From Azospirillum sp. TSO35-2 (lineage in GTDB: Bacteria > Pseudomonadota > Alphaproteobacteria > Azospirillales > Azospirillaceae), in the NCBI RefSeq assembly GCF_003116095.1, contig NZ_LGRA01000022.1, positions 321,940-385,939 of the forward strand: a DNA stretch of 64,000 nucleotides, in the 5' to 3' direction. Position 1 is the first letter of the stretch, and each line of letters begins with the position of its first letter. The position numbers were made by a program, and so were the translations under genes. The notes beneath the pieces were generated by a model. It had not been told where the DNA came from. It ran no database searches and saw only the letters and a list, made by a program, of their open reading frames with translations. Of this stretch, positions 8,830 to 17,914 are shown piece by piece.

Positions 8830-10104
8830 ATGTCCTCGGACAAGATCAATGCGGACAAGACCATCGGCGGCCTGCCTTCGCCGCTCCGCCGCAAGCTCCT
8901 CCTCGGCATGGCGGCGCTGCCGGCCGTCGGGCTGCTGCCGCGCGGCGCGCTGGCCCAGGCGCTGCCGACCGACGCCGTCAACACGACGAAGCTCGCCGTC
9001 ACCGACAGCACGGTGAAGGTCGGCATTCTGCACTCCACCACCGGCACCATGGCGATCTCGGAAACCGGGTCGGTGCAGGCCGAAAAGCTCGCCATCGCCC
9101 AGATCAACGAGATGGGCGGCGTGCTGGGCCGCAAGATCGAGGTGATCCAGGAGGACGGCGCCAGCGACTGGCCGACCTTCGCCGAAAAGGCGCGCAAGCT
9201 GCTGGTGGAAGACAAGGTGGCGGCGGTGTTCGGCTGCTGGACGTCGGCCTCGCGCAAGGCGGTTCTGCCGGTGTTCGAGCAGTACAACGGCATGCTCTAT
9301 TACCCGACCTTCTATGAGGGGCTGGAGCAGTCGAAGAACGTCATCTACACCGGGCAGGAAGCGACGCAGCAGATCCTGGCCGGGCTGGATTGGGTGACGA
9401 AGGAGAAGGGGGCGAAGTCCTTCTTCCTGATCGGCTCCGACTATATCTGGCCGCGCACCTCCAACAAGATCGCCCGCAAGCACATCGAAATGCACGGGCA
9501 GAAGGTGGTCGGCGAGGAGTATTTCCCGCTCGGCCATACCCAGTTCAATTCGGTCATCAACAAGATCAAGCTGACCAAGCCGGACGTGATCTACGCCTCG
9601 GTCGTCGGCGGGTCGAACGTCGCCTTCTACAAGCAGCTGAAGGCGGCCGGCATCGACCTGAACAAGCAGACGCTGATGACCATCTCCGTCACCGAGGACG
9701 AGATGCTGGGCATCGGTGGCGAGAACATCGCCGGCGCCTATGCCTGCATGAAGTATTTCCAGTCGCTGAAGAACCCCAACAACGAGAAGTTCGTCGCCGC
9801 CTTCAAGAAGATGTGGGGCGGGGAAAGCGTCATCGGCGACGTGACCCAGGCCGGCTATCTCGGCCCCTGGCTGTGGAAGCTGACGGCCGAGAAGGCCAAG
9901 AGCTTCGACGTCGACAAGATCGCCGCGGCGTCGCCCGGCATCGAGTTCACCGGCGCGCCGGAAGGCTATGTCCGCGTCCACGAGAACCATCATCTGTGGA
10001 GCAAGACCCGCGTCGGCCGCGCCCGCACCGACGGACAGTTCGACGTGGTGTTCGAGACGGCAGACCTGATCGAGCCGAACCCGTTCCCGAAGGGCTACCA
10101 GTAA
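8830..10104 (+). CDS. urtA: Urea/short-chain amide ABC transporter, substrate-binding protein (UrtA/FmdD type)
   Basis: The periplasmic binding protein of a five-gene urea/amide importer; 424 residues. The N-terminus carries an arginine-paired signal (LRRKLLLGMAALPAVG) with a probable cut after ALAQA. The mature part is a type-I periplasmic binding fold with UrtA family blocks, including VGILHSTTGTMAISE and FGCWTSASRKAVLPVFE. ATG 8830 has a near-perfect AGGAGGT ribosome site. Downstream formamidase and FmdB genes match the Methylophilus fmd arrangement, where the same transporter carries short amides and urea. No urease gene is in the window, so amides may be the main cargo. Confidence 0.93.
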   Translation: MSSDKINADKTIGGLPSPLRRKLLLGMAALPAVGLLPRGALAQALPTDAVNTTKLAVTDSTVKVGILHSTTGTMAISETGSVQAEKLAIAQINEMGGVLGRKIEVIQEDGASDWPTFAEKARKLLVEDKVAAVFGCWTSASRKAVLPVFEQYNGMLYYPTFYEGLEQSKNVIYTGQEATQQILAGLDWVTKEKGAKSFFLIGSDYIWPRTSNKIARKHIEMHGQKVVGEEYFPLGHTQFNSVINKIKLTKPDVIYASVVGGSNVAFYKQLKAAGIDLNKQTLMTISVTEDEMLGIGGENIAGAYACMKYFQSLKNPNNEKFVAAFKKMWGGESVIGDVTQAGYLGPWLWKLTAEKAKSFDVDKIAAASPGIEFTGAPEGYVRVHENHHLWSKTRVGRARTDGQFDVVFETADLIEPNPFPKGYQ

Positions 10105-10141
10105 GGGGGATGGGGGCGTCGGCTTCGATGCCCCTCCCCGA

Positions 10142-10217
10142 CCCTCCCCCGCTATCGCGGGAGAGGGGGTGATTTGCGAGGCGCCGGCAGTTCCCTCCCC
10201 CTCGAAGAGGGGGAGGG
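10142..10217. repeat. Two GC-rich hairpins between urtA and urtB
   Basis: The 171-base gap between the binding-protein and permease genes holds two inverted repeats. The second is perfect: CCCTCCCCCTC at 10193-10203 pairs with GAGGGGGAGGG at 10207-10217 around GAA. The first is shorter (CCCGC/GCGGG around TATC, about 10148-10161) inside a longer C/G-rich imperfect palindrome. The paired CTCCCCC/GGGGGAG layout looks like a dispersed palindromic repeat. It may also slow 3' decay and raise binding-protein mRNA over permease mRNA. Confidence 0.7.
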
Positions 10218-10275
10218 TTAGGGAGGGGGCATCCGCTTCCGCACTCCGCCGCATCACCGCACAGGAGTTCCCATC

Positions 10276-11202
10276 ATGTTCGAGGGCTACAGCCTGGCCG
10301 AGCTCGGGTCGATCTTTGCGATGCAGGGATTCGCAGGGCTCATTCTGTTTTCCGTCTTCGTGCTGATGGCGCTTGGCCTCGCCATCATCTTCGGGCAGAT
10401 GGGCGTCATCAACATGGCGCACGGGGAGTTCATGATCCTCGGCGCCTATGTGACCTATCTCTGCTCGACGTTCATTTCCAGTTACGCGCCGGCGCTTTTC
10501 CCGGTCTATTTCTTCATCGCCATGGCGCTGGCCTTCGTCGCCAGCGGGGCGCTGGGCATGCTGGTGGAATGGGCGATGATCCGCTTCCTCTACCGGCGGC
10601 CGCTCGACACGCTGCTGGCGACCTGGGGGCTCAGCCTGATCCTCCAGCAGGTCTTCCGCTCCGTCTTCGGCGCGCGTGAGGTCGGGGTGGTGCTGCCCGA
10701 CTGGCTGATGGGGTCGGTCGCCGTCACCGGCACCATCGAGGTGCCGATCAACGGCCTGTTCGTCATGGCGCTGACCACCGCCATCACCGTCGCGATCTAC
10801 GCCGTGATGTTCCGGTCGCGCTGGGGCCAGGGCGTGCGCGCGGTGATGCAGAACCGGGTGATGGCCGGTGCCGTCGGCATCAACACCGAGAAGGTCGACC
10901 GCTACACCTTCGGTCTCGGCTGCGGCATCGCCGGGGTGGCGGGCAGCGCCTTCACCATGGTCGGCTCGACCGGTCCGACGTCGGGCCAGCTCTACATCGT
11001 CGACACCTTCCTGGTGGTGGTGTTCGGCGGCGCCCAGAGCCTGATCGGCACCATCGCGTCCGCCTTCACCATCAGCCAGGCGCAGTCGACGATGGAGTTC
11101 TTCCTCAGCGGCTCGACCGCCAAGGTGCTGACGCTGCTGACCGTCGTCGTGATCCTGATGCTGCGCCCGCAGGGCCTGTTCGTCCTCAAAGTCCGCCGCT
11201 GA
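10276..11202 (+). CDS. urtB: Urea/amide ABC transporter permease (UrtB/FmdE type)
   Basis: Inner-membrane permease of the LivH family, 308 residues with eight or more hydrophobic helices. The family block GLAIIFGQMGVINMAHGEFM lies near residue 36. This is the short form of UrtB, without the extra N-terminal periplasmic region of longer homologues. It pairs with the following UrtC and lies 13 bases before it. The ATG at 10276 follows CAGGAG. Confidence 0.93.
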   Translation: MFEGYSLAELGSIFAMQGFAGLILFSVFVLMALGLAIIFGQMGVINMAHGEFMILGAYVTYLCSTFISSYAPALFPVYFFIAMALAFVASGALGMLVEWAMIRFLYRRPLDTLLATWGLSLILQQVFRSVFGAREVGVVLPDWLMGSVAVTGTIEVPINGLFVMALTTAITVAIYAVMFRSRWGQGVRAVMQNRVMAGAVGINTEKVDRYTFGLGCGIAGVAGSAFTMVGSTGPTSGQLYIVDTFLVVVFGGAQSLIGTIASAFTISQAQSTMEFFLSGSTAKVLTLLTVVVILMLRPQGLFVLKVRR

Positions 11203-11215
11203 GGAGCCATTCATC

Positions 11216-12376
11216 ATGACGCGCACCCCTCAAAGTCTCCCTCAGGGCCGCCGTCTCGGGCGCATCGACGGCGACGTCGCGGGCATCCTGCTGCTGGCCG
11301 CCCTGCTGATCATCGTGCTGCCGCTGGGGCTCGACATCTTCCGCCTGAACATGGTCGGCAAATACCTGACCTACGCCTTCGTGGCGCTCGGCCTGGTGCT
11401 GTGCTGGGGCAGCGCCGGCATCCTGTCGCTGGGCCAGGGCATCTTCTTCGGCATCGGCGGCTATTGCATGGCGATGTTCCTGAAGCTGGAGGCCTCCAGC
11501 CCCGAAGCGACCAAGATCCAGTCCACCCCCGGCATTCCCGATTTCATGGACTGGAACCAGTTGAAGGAACTGCCCTGGTTCTGGGAGCCGTTCCACAGCC
11601 TGACCTTCGCCACCATCGCGGTGGTGGCGGTCCCGGCGCTGCTGGCCTTCATCGTCGGGCTGGCGATGTTCAAGCGGCGGGTCGGCGGCGTCTATTTCGC
11701 CATCATCACCCAGGCCTTCGCCGCCATCCTGACGATCCTGATCATCGGCCAGCAGGGCTACACCGGCGGCATCAACGGCATCACCGACCTGCGCACGCTG
11801 AAGGGCTGGGACATCCGCACCGACGAGGCGAAGCTGGTGCTGTATTTCGTGAACGCGGCCCTGCTGATCGGCTGCATCCTGCTGTGCCTCCATGTCCGCC
11901 GGTCGAAGCTGGGCCGCATCCTGGTGGCGCTGCGCGACAAGGAGGACCGGGTCCGCTTCTCCGGCTACGACGTCGCCAACTTCAAGATCTTCGTCTTCTG
12001 CTTCGCCGCGGCGCTGTCGGCGGTGGGGGGCGCGATGTTCACGCTGCAGGTCGGCTTCATGTCGCCGTCCTTCGTCGGCATCGTGCCGTCGATCGAGATG
12101 GTCATCTACTGCGCGGTCGGCGGACGGCTGTCGCTGCTGGGGGCGGTCTACGGCACGCTGCTGGTCAACTGGGCCAAGACGATGCTGTCGGAAAGCTTTC
12201 CGGAGCTGTGGCTGTTCGCCATGGGCGCGCTGTTCATCGGCGTCGTGATGGTGTTCCCCAACGGCTTGGCCGGCCTCTACCAGCAGTTCATCGCCCCCAG
12301 GCTTGGCCGGCTGCTGCCCCGCCCAGCGAGCCGGGCCAGCGCCCCGATCATCCCGCCCCACACCGCCGCCGATTGA
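11216..12376 (+). CDS. urtC: Urea/amide ABC transporter permease (UrtC/FmdF type)
   Basis: Second permease subunit, LivM family, 386 residues. Hydrophobic helices start near residue 23; WGSAGILSLGQGIFFGIGGY near 63 is the LivM-type signature. UrtC proteins carry an insertion between the early helices that is also visible here (ASSPEATKIQSTPGIPDFMD). It sits 13 bases after urtB and 15 before urtD in an unbroken operon. Confidence 0.93.
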   Translation: MTRTPQSLPQGRRLGRIDGDVAGILLLAALLIIVLPLGLDIFRLNMVGKYLTYAFVALGLVLCWGSAGILSLGQGIFFGIGGYCMAMFLKLEASSPEATKIQSTPGIPDFMDWNQLKELPWFWEPFHSLTFATIAVVAVPALLAFIVGLAMFKRRVGGVYFAIITQAFAAILTILIIGQQGYTGGINGITDLRTLKGWDIRTDEAKLVLYFVNAALLIGCILLCLHVRRSKLGRILVALRDKEDRVRFSGYDVANFKIFVFCFAAALSAVGGAMFTLQVGFMSPSFVGIVPSIEMVIYCAVGGRLSLLGAVYGTLLVNWAKTMLSESFPELWLFAMGALFIGVVMVFPNGLAGLYQQFIAPRLGRLLPRPASRASAPIIPPHTAAD

Positions 12377-12391
12377 GGAGGGCCGGATCCC

Positions 12392-13138
<747 letters not shown>

Positions 13139-13152
13139 CCGGAGGAACCGAC

Positions 13153-13842
13153 ATGCTGTCCGTCAACCAACTGCGCGTGTCCTACGGCGAGAGCGAGGTT
13201 CTGCATGGCCTGGACTTCGCCGTGGCGCCCAACGAGATCGTCGCCATCATGGGCCGCAACGGCATGGGCAAGACGACGCTGATGAAATCGCTGATGGGGA
13301 TCGTGCCGGCGCGATCCGGCGCCATCCGCATCGGCGAGACCGAGATCACCGGCTTGAAGAGCTACGAGCGGGTTGCGAAGGGCGTCGCCTATGTCCCCCA
13401 GGGCCGCATGATCTTCCCGACCATGACCGTGCAGGAGAACATCGAGACTGGCCTGACCGTGCATGGCGGCCGCAGCGTTCCCGGCGACCTGTACGAGCTG
13501 TTCCCGGTGCTGCTGGAGATGAAGGGCCGGCGCGGCGGCAACCTGTCGGGCGGCCAGCAGCAGCAGTTGGCCATCGCCCGCGCGCTGGCGACCAAGCCCA
13601 AGGTGCTGCTGCTGGACGAGCCGACGGAGGGCATCCAGCCGTCGATCATCCGCGAAATGGCCCGCACCCTGCGCCGCATCCGCGACGAGAAGGGGCTCAG
13701 CATCATCGTGTCGGAACAGGTGCTGAGCTTCGCGCTGGACATCGCCGACCGGGTGCTGGTGATCGAAAACGGCGAGATCGTCCACGAGGACAGCCGCGAC
13801 GCCATCGACGAGGCCAAGGTCGCCCGGCTGCTGTCGGTCTGA
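13153..13842 (+). CDS. urtE: Urea/amide ABC transporter ATP-binding protein UrtE
   Basis: LivF-type nucleotide-binding subunit, 229 residues. Walker A is GRNGMGKTT at 34-42, the signature is LSGGQQQQLAIARAL and Walker B is VLLLDEPTEGIQ. ATG 13153 is set by GGAGG ten bases upstream; a longer in-frame opening starting far upstream is an antisense-free artefact of the urtC/urtD region. It completes the five-gene importer before fmdA. Confidence 0.94.
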   Translation: MLSVNQLRVSYGESEVLHGLDFAVAPNEIVAIMGRNGMGKTTLMKSLMGIVPARSGAIRIGETEITGLKSYERVAKGVAYVPQGRMIFPTMTVQENIETGLTVHGGRSVPGDLYELFPVLLEMKGRRGGNLSGGQQQQLAIARALATKPKVLLLDEPTEGIQPSIIREMARTLRRIRDEKGLSIIVSEQVLSFALDIADRVLVIENGEIVHEDSRDAIDEAKVARLLSV

Positions 13843-13908
13843 CCGCCGGTCCGGCGCGCCAACACTCCCAATCCCTTGACATCAGTCCACAAAAAGGAAG
13901 AGCAAGCC

Positions 13909-15141
13909 ATGGCTGACACCCTCATCAAGGTCGACCTGTCGCAGACCCCCTACGAAAACGACATGATCCACAACCGCTGGCATCCGGACATCCCGATGGC
14001 GGTGACGGTGAAGCCGGGCGACGATTTCATCCTGGAATGCTACGACTGGACCGGCGGCCAGATCCGGAACGACGACGATGCCGCCGACGTGCGCGACGTC
14101 GACCTCAGCCAGGTGCATTTCCTCAGCGGGCCGGTCGGCGTCGAGGGGGCGGAGCCGGGCGACCTGCTGGTGGTCGACCTGCTGGACATCGGCGCCTTCC
14201 CGCAGCAGCAGTGGGGCTTCAACGGCTTCTTCTCCAAGCAGAATGGCGGCGGCTTCCTGACCGAGCATTTCCCGCTGGCCCAGAAGTCGATCTGGGATTT
14301 CGAGGGCATGTTCACCAAGTCGCGCCACATCCCCGGCGTGCGCTTCGCCGGGCTGATCCACCCCGGCCTGATCGGCTGCCTGCCGTCCCACGACCTGCTG
14401 GCCAAGTGGAACAAGCGCGAGCAGGCGCTGATCGACACCAACCCGACCCGCGTCCCCGGCCTCGCCAACCCGCCCTACGCGCCGACCGCCCATATGGGCC
14501 GGCTGAAGGGCGACGCCCGCGACAAGGCGGCGGCGGAGGGCGCCCGCACCGTGCCGCCGCGCGAGCATGGCGGCAACTGCGACATCAAGGATTTGTCGCG
14601 CGGCTCGCGCATCTATTTCCCGGTCTATGTGAAGGGCGCCGGCCTGTCGATGGGCGACCTGCATTTCAGCCAGGGCGACGGCGAGATCACCTTCTGCGGC
14701 GCCATCGAGATGGCGGGCTGGGCCCATCTGAAGGTGAACCTGATCAAGGACGGCATGGCGAAATACGGCGTCAAGAACCCGATCTTCAAGCCGAGCCCGA
14801 TCGTGCCGACCTACAACGACTACCTGATCTTCGAGGGCATTTCGGTCGACGAGGCGGGCGAGCAGCATTACCTGGACGTCCACGTCGCCTATCGCCAGGC
14901 CTGCCTGAACGCCATCGAATATCTGAAGAAGTTCGGCTATTCCGGCGCCCAGGCCTATTCGATCCTCGGCACCGCGCCGGTGCAGGGCCACATCAGCGGC
15001 GTCGTCGACGTTCCCAACGCCTGCGCCACCCTGTTCCTGCCGACACAGATCTTCGACTTCGACATCAGCCCCAACGCCGACGGGCCGACGAAGTTCATCA
15101 GCGGCGACATCGACATGCCCATCGCCCCGGACCGCGTGTAA
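13909..15141 (+). CDS. fmdA: Formamidase
   Basis: Hydrolyses formamide, and more slowly other short amides, to ammonia and formate; a cytoplasmic enzyme of the acetamidase/formamidase family (FmdA_AmdA). The 410-residue protein matches the Methylophilus FmdA length and opens MADTLIKVDLSQTPYENDMI. Family blocks include the HNRWHPDIP start, the FNGFF region, REHGGNCDIKDLSRGSRIYF and the GGAIEM-like AIEMAGW segment. ATG 13909 is preferred over the in-frame ATG at 13876 because AAAAAGGAAGAG lies just before it. It lies 66 bases after the transporter operon, so import and hydrolysis are probably co-expressed. Confidence 0.95.
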   Translation: MADTLIKVDLSQTPYENDMIHNRWHPDIPMAVTVKPGDDFILECYDWTGGQIRNDDDAADVRDVDLSQVHFLSGPVGVEGAEPGDLLVVDLLDIGAFPQQQWGFNGFFSKQNGGGFLTEHFPLAQKSIWDFEGMFTKSRHIPGVRFAGLIHPGLIGCLPSHDLLAKWNKREQALIDTNPTRVPGLANPPYAPTAHMGRLKGDARDKAAAEGARTVPPREHGGNCDIKDLSRGSRIYFPVYVKGAGLSMGDLHFSQGDGEITFCGAIEMAGWAHLKVNLIKDGMAKYGVKNPIFKPSPIVPTYNDYLIFEGISVDEAGEQHYLDVHVAYRQACLNAIEYLKKFGYSGAQAYSILGTAPVQGHISGVVDVPNACATLFLPTQIFDFDISPNADGPTKFISGDIDMPIAPDRV

Positions 15142-15165
15142 CCGGCAGAGGAAGGAGGCCGCGCC

Positions 15166-15513
15166 ATGCCCATGTACGACTACGAGTGCCCGACCTGCGG
15201 CGATTTCACGGAAATGCGGCCGATGGCGGAAAGCAGTCTGCCGCAGCCCTGCCCCTGCTGCGAGACGCCGTCGCGGCGGGTGATCCGCATGGCGCCGGCC
15301 TTCTCCACCCTGTCGGCGGCGACCCGGACAGCACACGCCACCAATGAACGCAGCGCCGACCGGCCGAAGCTGTTGTCGGACGTCGGGCCGGCGCACAAGC
15401 ACGGCCCCGGCTGCGGGTGTTGCGGCGGCGGCAAGACGGGGCGGTCGGTGCTCCGCACCCCGGACGGGGCAAAGGGCTTCCCGACGGCGCGGCCGTGGAT
15501 GATCAGCCACTGA
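15166..15513 (+). CDS. fmdB: FmdB-type zinc-ribbon protein
   Basis: A 115-residue protein with the FmdB zinc ribbon: MPMYDYECPTCG and, about 20 residues later, CPCCETPSRRVI, giving two CxxC knuckles. In Methylophilus fmdB was proposed to regulate formamidase expression; biochemical proof is thin. The C-terminal half has a second cysteine cluster, CGCCGGG near 80-86, and a GPAHKHGPG stretch that could bind metal. The gene is 24 bases after fmdA in the same unit. Confidence 0.92.
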   Translation: MPMYDYECPTCGDFTEMRPMAESSLPQPCPCCETPSRRVIRMAPAFSTLSAATRTAHATNERSADRPKLLSDVGPAHKHGPGCGCCGGGKTGRSVLRTPDGAKGFPTARPWMISH

Positions 15514-15736
15514 GCCACCACGCCCAGGGTCCGAATGCAGGAGACTCAGCGGCGCCGGGCCTGCGGGCTTTGCGGCGCCGCCGGGTGTTGCGGACCGGGC
15601 GTGGTCGCCCCGTTGCCCGGTCGCCGGCCCCGCCCTTGCGACCAAACACCCCGAACGCCCCGAAGACGGGCTTGAGCCGCCCCGTCGGCGGTGGCATCAA
15701 GGCGGCGACGGATGGTCGATCGGGGGAGAGGGCGGG

Positions 15737-16456
15737 GTGGCCCTGGTGCGAGACAACGCGACGGCGCTGTACCGGCAGATCGCCGACCAACTGCGCGACG
15801 AGATCGCCGCCCGCCGGTTCGAGCCGTCGGGCCGGCTGCCGACGGAAAGCGAGATCGGCGCCCGTTTCGCCGTCAGCCGCGTCACCGTTCGGCTGGCGCT
15901 CGACCGGCTGGAAACCGAAGGGCTGATCGAGCGCCGCAAGGGCAAGGGCACCTTCACGGCGGGCAAGCGGGTCCAGCATCCGCTCGACCGGCTGCGCAGC
16001 TTCCATGAATCGCTGCGCCTGCAAGGCGTGGCTGCCGGAATGCGGCTTGTGTCGGCGCAGGCCCTGGCCACACCGCCGGACCTGCGGGACGATTTCGGCC
16101 CCCGCTGCCTGGAGGTGTGCCGCCTGCATCTGGTGGAGGATGAGCCGGTGGCGCTGGGCCGCAGCCTGTTGCCGCTGGCCCTGGAGGCGGTCGATTGGCC
16201 GGCCGCCGGGCAGAAGCCGATCTATGCGATCCTGCAGGAGGTGCTCGGCAAGCCGGTCGGCGCCGCCGACATCGAGGTGAAGGCGGAGGCGGCCGCCGAG
16301 GCGGTGGCCCTGCCGCTCGGCCTGCCGGTGGGGGCGCCGGTGCTGGTGATGGGCCGCCGCTCCGTCTTCGCCGACGGCGGCTGCGCCGACCGTTCGGTCT
16401 TCCACATCCGATCCGAACGCTACAGCTTCGTGCTGTCCCATCGCTGGGAGGGGTAG
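15737..16456 (+). CDS. GntR-family regulator, HutC/UTRA type
   Basis: Transcription regulator of 239 residues. The N-terminal winged helix (about 8-75) contains LPTESEIGARFAVSRVTVRL and a KGKGTF wing; the remainder is a UTRA ligand-binding domain (IYAILQEVLG, then VLVMGRR). The start is GTG 15737 with GGGGGAG upstream. The 223-base gap after fmdB shows no gene and may carry a promoter. It is a likely repressor of the amide/urea genes, with an amide, urea or related effector; the link rests only on position. Confidence 0.88.
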   Translation: MALVRDNATALYRQIADQLRDEIAARRFEPSGRLPTESEIGARFAVSRVTVRLALDRLETEGLIERRKGKGTFTAGKRVQHPLDRLRSFHESLRLQGVAAGMRLVSAQALATPPDLRDDFGPRCLEVCRLHLVEDEPVALGRSLLPLALEAVDWPAAGQKPIYAILQEVLGKPVGAADIEVKAEAAAEAVALPLGLPVGAPVLVMGRRSVFADGGCADRSVFHIRSERYSFVLSHRWEG

Positions 16457-16511
16457 CGGGCCTGCCCGGAACACGTCATGCGCATGACGGACGCTTGCCT
16501 CCCTCCTATAT

Positions 16512-16527
16512 TTCGACTATCGTCGAA
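16512..16527. promoter_or_regulatory. Putative ArsR operator abutting the arsR start
   Basis: The inverted repeat TTCGAC-TATC-GTCGAA lies two bases before the ATG of arsR and next to a TATATT that could be a -10 element. Position and symmetry fit an autoregulatory ArsR site. It occupies the place where a ribosome site would normally be, and no Shine-Dalgarno sequence is visible. Confidence 0.65.
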
Positions 16528-16529
16528 TT

Positions 16530-16886
16530 ATGGAAGCAAGAACCGCCATCGACGCCTTTGCCGCGCTCGCCCAGGACACCCGCCTGGCCGTGTTCCGCCT
16601 TCTGATCAAGGCGGGGCCGAACGGGTTGACGGCCGGCGAGGTTGCGAACCAGGTCGGGGTTCCGGCTTCGACGCTGTCGCATCATCTGGCGACCTTGGAA
16701 CGCGCCGGCCTGCTCCGCTCCTGGCGGGTGCAGCGGCAGATTTTCTACGCCTCCGACCATGAGGGCACCCGTCGGCTGATCGCCTTCCTGACGGAGGAGT
16801 GCTGCCAGGGCCGCCCCGAACTCTGCTTCCCCGATCCGCCCCGGGCTGTCCCGTGTGGTTCCGCCGGATGCGACCACGATGCCTGA
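16530..16886 (+). CDS. arsR: Arsenic-responsive repressor ArsR
   Basis: A 118-residue ArsR/SmtB-family winged-helix repressor. The recognition region is about 33-65 (LTAGEVANQVGVPASTLSHH). The As(III) site is probably the C-terminal cysteine group: adjacent Cys-Cys followed by PELC (ECCQGRPELC), the pattern of Acidithiobacillus-type ArsR, rather than the alpha-3 CVC of the E. coli type. Two more cysteines end the protein. First gene of the ars operon and next to its own presumed operator. Confidence 0.93.
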   Translation: MEARTAIDAFAALAQDTRLAVFRLLIKAGPNGLTAGEVANQVGVPASTLSHHLATLERAGLLRSWRVQRQIFYASDHEGTRRLIAFLTEECCQGRPELCFPDPPRAVPCGSAGCDHDA

Positions 16887-16937
16887 GGTCCGACCCCAAC
16901 CGCCGCGCCGCCTGCGGCCTGGAAAGGCAATCCAGCG

Positions 16938-17456
16938 ATGACCGACCGCGTCTACAACGTCCTGTTCCTGTGCACCCACAACAGTGCCCGCAGCGTCATG
17001 GCGGAATGCCTGCTGAACCGGGAGGGCAAGGGCCGCTTCCGCGGCTTCAGCGCCGGCAGCCAGCCGTCCGGCCGTATCAACCCCTATGTCCATGACCTGC
17101 TGGAACGGCTGGGATTTCCGACCGCCGAGCTGCGCTCCAAGACCTGGGACGAGTTTGCGGCCTCGGGCGCGCCGCACATGGATTTCGTCTTTACCGTCTG
17201 CGACAACGCCGCTGGCGAGGTCTGCCCGGTGTGGCCGGGCCAGCCGATGACCGCCCACTGGGGCTTTGCCGATCCATCCAGCGCCCAGGGCAGCGATGCG
17301 GAGAAGGCCGCTTTCACCGCCACGGTGTTCGGGCAAATCCAGCGCCGCATCCAGGCATTCGTCAGCCTGCCCATCGCGTCGCTCGACCGGTTGGCGCTGA
17401 AGCGCAAGCTGGATGACATGGGCCAAGCGTCCGCCACCCCGGAGCCGGCGCAATGA
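16938..17456 (+). CDS. Arsenate reductase, low-molecular-weight phosphatase type
   Basis: Reduces arsenate to arsenite. The 172-residue protein has the phosphatase P-loop CTHNSAR at 12-18 (CX5R), and later WDEF and VFTVCDNA blocks shared with thioredoxin-linked ArsC and phosphatase relatives. The catalytic aspartate region PAWP/PVWPG is present as VCPVWPGQP. It overlaps the next reductase gene by four bases. Having this enzyme beside an unrelated ArsC gives redundant arsenate reduction with different electron donors (thioredoxin or mycothiol-like versus glutaredoxin). Confidence 0.9.
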   Translation: MTDRVYNVLFLCTHNSARSVMAECLLNREGKGRFRGFSAGSQPSGRINPYVHDLLERLGFPTAELRSKTWDEFAASGAPHMDFVFTVCDNAAGEVCPVWPGQPMTAHWGFADPSSAQGSDAEKAAFTATVFGQIQRRIQAFVSLPIASLDRLALKRKLDDMGQASATPEPAQ

Positions 17457-17887
17457 CGCCGGTCACCATCTACCACAACCCGGATTGCGGCACCTCGCGC
17501 AACACGCTGGCGCTGATCCGCAACAGCGGTGTCGAGCCGACGGTGATCGAGTATCTGAAGACGCCGCCGACGCGCGACACGCTGGCCGGGCTGATCCGCC
17601 GGATGGGCGTGCCAGTGCGCGCCGTGCTGCGCGAGAAGGGCACGCCCTATGCGGAGCTTGGGCTGGGCGCCCCGGGGCTGACCGACGACCAGCTGCTCGA
17701 CGCGATGGTGGCCCACCCGATCCTGATCAACCGGCCGATCGTGGTGACGCCGCTCGGCGTGCGGCTGTGCCGCCCGTCCGAGGTGGTGCTCGACATTCTC
17801 GCCGATCCGCAACGCGGCGCCTTCACCAAGGAAGACGGCGAGCGCGTCGTCGATGCGGCCGGGAACCGCGTCGGCGGCGCTTCCTGA
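17453..17887 (+). CDS. arsC: Arsenate reductase, glutaredoxin-dependent (ArsC)
   Basis: A 144-residue enzyme of the Grx-linked ArsC family. The catalytic cysteine is Cys12 in HNPDCGTSRNTL, and the conserved arginine blocks (AVLREKG, LINRPIVVTPLGVRLCRP) are present. Converts arsenate to arsenite for export by the downstream Acr3. It starts inside the end of the previous gene (ATGA), so the two reductases are translationally coupled. Confidence 0.94.
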   Translation: MTPVTIYHNPDCGTSRNTLALIRNSGVEPTVIEYLKTPPTRDTLAGLIRRMGVPVRAVLREKGTPYAELGLGAPGLTDDQLLDAMVAHPILINRPIVVTPLGVRLCRPSEVVLDILADPQRGAFTKEDGERVVDAAGNRVGGAS

Positions 17888-17914
17888 CACGGGTCTTTGA
17901 CAGGGACAAGACGA

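Noticed and set aside
13861-13908. Earlier fmdA start at 13876.
   Set aside because: The ribosome site AAAAAGGAAGAG would lie inside the coding region, and the family begins at MADTLIKVD.
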